Source: JAUWGC01 sp963753055
GTDB lineage: Bacteria; Bacteroidota; Bacteroidia; Bacteroidales; B18-G4
Direction: 5' to 3'
Assembly (NCBI GenBank): GCA_963753055.1
Contig: CAVWAP010000002.1
Location: 496,001-560,000, forward strand
DNA: 64,000 bases
This document shows, in pieces, positions 61,197 to 64,000 of the stretch. Both the position numbers and the translations under genes were made by a program. The notes beneath the pieces were generated by a model. That model worked only from the letters and a program-made list of their open reading frames with translations, had not been told where the DNA came from and searched no databases. Numbering within the stretch: position 1 is the first letter of the stretch; every line of letters starts with the position of its first letter.

Positions 61197-63728
61197 ATGA
61201 TGAATATGAAAACAATTACTCTTAAGCTAATGCTTGCCTTCCTGCTGATGAGCAATATCATGCTGGGTCAAAACTCATGGAATTATATGACCACATCACT
61301 TGGAGGAACCATTAATATTCTATTTGGGATGAGTTTCCCTCCCGGGCAGGATAACATTGGGTATGCCTGTGCAATGTATGGCACCTATAATGGTGATGGA
61401 ACCATTATCAAAACAACAGATGGAGGAGAAAACTGGGTGACAATCTATCCTTTATCAGGTACAATTGATGGCCTGCAAAGTATCTGGTTCATCAACGATA
61501 CTGTAGGATTCGCAGCCGGTTGGAACAATTACTTTATCAAAACCACTGACGGTGGTACGACCTGGACCAACGTAACTGTCGGCTCTAATGTCTGGTATTA
61601 TACTGACGTTGAATTCTGGGACGACCTAAATGGAGTGGCTTGTGCATACATGAACGGCTCCGACCAGTGTGTTTTTATTACCGCCGATGGTGGTAATACA
61701 TGGGTGCCGGCTACTTCCGGAGTGATAGGCAATATGATGGCAATATGCTATGCTGATGCTACTACGCTTTATGCAGTAAATACCGGCGGTGCACCTTTTA
61801 AGTCTACTGATGGCGGACATAACTGGACTACAATGCAAAACCTGGGCGCATTGTTGTTTGGGGTTGACTTTGCAGATGCTAACTTCGGTGTTGTCGGGGG
61901 AGAAGAAAAGATATTTTCCACCAATGATGGTGGAGCCACATGGTCAACTTACACCACAGGATATGAGAATTTCTATCCTTGCAAAGCCTTTACGGACGGT
62001 ACAGCCTATTGTGGTGGAACAGACGAGAATATCTATGTTACTACCGATTATGGCAGCACCTGGCAGTTTGAACATAATGGCTCTGGTACTTCATCTCTTT
62101 ACAGGATCAGGTTTACCAATAATGGTACTGCATTTGCTTCCGGATCGGGAGGTACGATCATCAGAAGAGATCCTGTCCTGTCTGCTGATTTTGAAGCTGA
62201 TACAACAGATATTTGCGAGAGTGATGTGGTGAACTTTATGGATATGTCAACCGGGGCTCCGATAACATGGACCTGGACATTCCCGGGCGGAACACCACCA
62301 AGCTCAAGCCAGCAGAATCCGATAGTTACATACAACACTGCAGGTATATATGATGTGCAGCTTGAAGTATATGATGGATCATTGACACATAATGTTACCA
62401 AAACTGACTATATCACAGTTGATGCTGTTCCGGGACAAGCAAGTACGCCCTCCGGACCTATTGAGACCTGTGGTAGCAATGAATATGAATACACAACCAA
62501 CAGTGTTTCGTATGCCTCTACATATCTGTGGGAAGTATCACCTACTGATGCCGGGACCATTACAGGAACAAGTACCATAGGGACTTTCACTGCTGCTGAT
62601 GATTGGACGGGAAGTTATACAGTTAAGGTCAGGGCAGAGAATGGTTGCGGTGACGGAGCATGGTCGGCGGACCTGGCATGTGACCTTTATCTTAATCCGG
62701 AACCTTACTTCCTCACAGGAGGAGGTGGTTATTGTGAAGGTGACCCGGGAAGGGAGCTGACACTTGATGGTTCAGAGACTGGAGTTGATTATGAACTTTT
62801 CCTTGACAACGTATCTACAGGTGATATTATAGCAGGAACAGGTTCCCCAATCAGTTTTGGTTATGTTACCGAAGAAGGAATATATTCCTGTGATGGCATT
62901 ACTGCCTATTGTTCTGCAGATATGATGGGTGAAGCATACGTTTATATGACTGAGCTTCCTGAGCAGGCTGGAATACCAACAGGACCGGAAGATGCGTGTA
63001 ATAATGCCTCATCACAGTATTCAACCTCTGGCTCGACATTTGCCGATACCATCATCTGGATATTAAGTCCTGGTGAAGCCGGTGAATTGGCACCAATGGG
63101 AAATGATGTTACAGTTAGCTGGAGCAGCTCCTATACAGGCATGGCGTATCTGTCATGTGAAGGAGAGAATGATTGCGGAACAGGATTGCCATCAGATGAG
63201 CTTGAGATCACTGTTAATGCTAGCCCAACACCTGAAATATCTGGACTGACGCTTGTGTGCAATGATGAGGAATCTGATTACCAAACTGCTGACAACACTG
63301 GAAGCACATATGAGTGGCAGGTGACAGGCGGAGATATTATCGCGGGTGCTGGCACTTATCAGATCACTGTCAAATGGGGATACCCTGGAACAGGATATGT
63401 TAATGTGACAGAGACCAATGCTGAAGGCTGTGATCAGTTGACTGAGGATTATGAAGTGACCATTGATGATTGTACTGGAATTGAGGAGTTCGCTTCACAA
63501 TCCTATCGTATTTATCCCAACCCAACCAGGGACTATACCACTGTGAAAAGTGAGCAGAAAATTAAAGAAATTGAAGTTTATGATCTAACCGGAAAAGTAG
63601 TTGTTTCTACAACACCTACAAATAACTATGAAGTGCTCATTGACATGACTAAACTACAACCGGGGATTTATATGATCAGGATCAAGGGAGAGGAATCTGA
63701 AGAGATCCACAAGCTTTTACTACAATAA
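61197..63728 (+). CDS. T9SS-secreted YCF48-like beta-propeller and PKD protein
   Basis: 843 aa with a signal peptide ending near LGQNS. Residues ~25-320 carry YCF48/BNR-like repeats (TTDGGENW, TTDGGTTW, TADGGNTW, STDGGHNW, STNDGGATW, TTDYGSTW), one blade each, followed by a PKD domain (FEADTTDICESDVVNF to TKTDYITV), Ig-like repeats and a C-terminal sorting domain (YRIYPNPTRDY to KLLLQ). The part from the PKD domain onward is closely related to the T9SS protein at 49986. Probably a surface adhesin or scaffold. Start ATG could be 61197 or the nearby ATG at 61206. Confidence 0.88.
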   Translation: MMNMKTITLKLMLAFLLMSNIMLGQNSWNYMTTSLGGTINILFGMSFPPGQDNIGYACAMYGTYNGDGTIIKTTDGGENWVTIYPLSGTIDGLQSIWFINDTVGFAAGWNNYFIKTTDGGTTWTNVTVGSNVWYYTDVEFWDDLNGVACAYMNGSDQCVFITADGGNTWVPATSGVIGNMMAICYADATTLYAVNTGGAPFKSTDGGHNWTTMQNLGALLFGVDFADANFGVVGGEEKIFSTNDGGATWSTYTTGYENFYPCKAFTDGTAYCGGTDENIYVTTDYGSTWQFEHNGSGTSSLYRIRFTNNGTAFASGSGGTIIRRDPVLSADFEADTTDICESDVVNFMDMSTGAPITWTWTFPGGTPPSSSQQNPIVTYNTAGIYDVQLEVYDGSLTHNVTKTDYITVDAVPGQASTPSGPIETCGSNEYEYTTNSVSYASTYLWEVSPTDAGTITGTSTIGTFTAADDWTGSYTVKVRAENGCGDGAWSADLACDLYLNPEPYFLTGGGGYCEGDPGRELTLDGSETGVDYELFLDNVSTGDIIAGTGSPISFGYVTEEGIYSCDGITAYCSADMMGEAYVYMTELPEQAGIPTGPEDACNNASSQYSTSGSTFADTIIWILSPGEAGELAPMGNDVTVSWSSSYTGMAYLSCEGENDCGTGLPSDELEITVNASPTPEISGLTLVCNDEESDYQTADNTGSTYEWQVTGGDIIAGAGTYQITVKWGYPGTGYVNVTETNAEGCDQLTEDYEVTIDDCTGIEEFASQSYRIYPNPTRDYTTVKSEQKIKEIEVYDLTGKVVVSTTPTNNYEVLIDMTKLQPGIYMIRIKGEESEEIHKLLLQ

Positions 63729-63751
63729 CAACTTTTGTTACTAGAATCGCT

Positions 63752-63789
63752 AAAAAAAGCCGGCTGCCCAGAGGGTGCCGGCTTTTTTT
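63752..63789 (+). terminator. Rho-independent terminator after the second T9SS gene
   Basis: AAAAAAAGCCGGC (63752-63764) pairs with GCCGGC followed by seven T (63777-63789), loop TGCCCAGAGGGT. Confidence 0.92.
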
Positions 63790-63794
63790 ATGTC

Positions 63795-63935
63795 CGATGG
63801 ACGCATGGACACATTTACACATGTTCGCATGGACGCATGTACACATTGAGCATGTTCGCATGGACGCATGTACACATGTTCGCATGGACGCATGTACACA
63901 TGTTCGCATGGACGCATGTACACATGTTCGCATTT
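63795..63935. repeat. 8-bp word array with 24-bp tandem unit, related to R1-R3
   Basis: The 24-bp unit ATGTTCGCATGGACGCATGTACAC occurs four times in a nearly continuous run (written here as three 8-bp words: GCATGGAC, GCATGTAC, ACATGTTC), with partial units on both sides and one 7-bp insertion (ATTGAGC). It contains the core ACACATTGAGCATG seen in R1-R3. The array precedes the leader of a further four-helix-bundle element at 63961. Confidence 0.92.
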
Positions 63936-63960
63936 AGCAAGTATCTTATTAAAGATTTTT

Positions 63961-64000
63961 TGGGAACAAATTCTTTTTCATGGTATTAATCATTAAAGAT
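63961..64000 (+). mobile_element. Leader of a third four-helix-bundle element, truncated by the window end
   Basis: On the plus strand TGGGAACAAATTCTTTTTC then TGGTATTAA-CAT-AAAG at 63961-63998 matches, with four or so substitutions, the leader that sits upstream of both gene copies at 54283-54333 and 54786-54836 (reverse strand). In those copies the ATG follows about ten nt later, so the gene should start just outside the window. No coding sequence is visible, so the gene itself is inferred. Confidence 0.7.

Noticed and set aside
63682..63933. Minus-strand ORF with repeated MRTCVHAS units
   Set aside because: It is a by-product of the 24-bp array: the 8-bp words translate into a repeat in any frame. 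It overlaps the T9SS gene end and terminator, and has no other coding signal.
63795..63935. CRISPR array
   Set aside because: The 24-bp units are adjacent with no unique spacers, and no cas gene is present.

Overview
The window looks like a chromosomal stretch from a Bacteroidota bacterium, most likely an environmental Bacteroidales/Marinilabiliales-type lineage (the rank below phylum is inference). The grounds are three proteins with type IX secretion (T9SS) C-terminal sorting domains, the mutY-ssb-gldE-gldD order typical of the phylum, -7 promoter elements of the form TAnnTTTG, a HYC_CC_PP-type metal protein beside a TonB receptor, and moderate to low GC. No rRNA, tRNA, integrase, CRISPR array or prophage was seen.

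Layout. 1-9 kb: the end of an OmpR-type response regulator, a serine-hydrolase lipoprotein, an AlkD-like repair protein, a T9SS M1 aminopeptidase, a TolC/HlyD efflux pair behind a perfect inverted-repeat operator, tsaB and a 51-aa CxxC miniprotein. 9-14 kb: a minus-strand metal-handling block (HYC_CC_PP protein, TonB receptor, two heavy-metal-associated proteins, two CDF-type transporters). 14-27 kb: acyl-CoA oxidation (enoyl-CoA hydratase, 3-hydroxyacyl-CoA dehydrogenase, thiolase, ElbB, acyl-CoA dehydrogenase, EtfBA), a membrane Fe-S oxidoreductase that probably passes ETF electrons to menaquinone, and a fused B12 acyl-CoA mutase (IcmF type). 27-41 kb: housekeeping genes (hflX, trpS, RNase G, a 29-aa ribosomal-type peptide, HU, mutY, ssb, gldE, gldD, corA, DAHP synthase/chorismate mutase, asnS, rpoN). 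41-50 kb: barrel proteins, a carbamoyltransferase/DUF5989/SxtJ set, msrA, a short-chain dehydrogenase, and a deacetylase coupled to a DUF4838 protein. 50-64 kb: two large T9SS proteins that share a C-terminal half, a MATE exporter, a tandemly duplicated four-helix-bundle gene between palindromic repeats, OsmC, an acyl-ACP thioesterase, metF and metH.

The most unusual signals are these. (1) A tandem 503-bp unit of an S23-type four-helix-bundle gene plus an 89-bp palindromic repeat occurs twice at 53.8-54.9 kb, and the conserved leader of a third copy, behind a related repeat array, runs off the right end of the window. (2) At least eight other loci carry short arrays of 7-bp words, each locus with its own word. 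They fill intergenic gaps and also enter the mutY 3' end and the metH 5' end. (3) An in-frame TGA sits exactly where an Omp28/thioredoxin-like domain has the first Cys of CxxC, and a SECIS-like hairpin follows it, so it is a selenocysteine candidate. (4) There is a candidate ~100-nt small RNA and a structured leader. All calls come from reading the sequence; no database search was possible.
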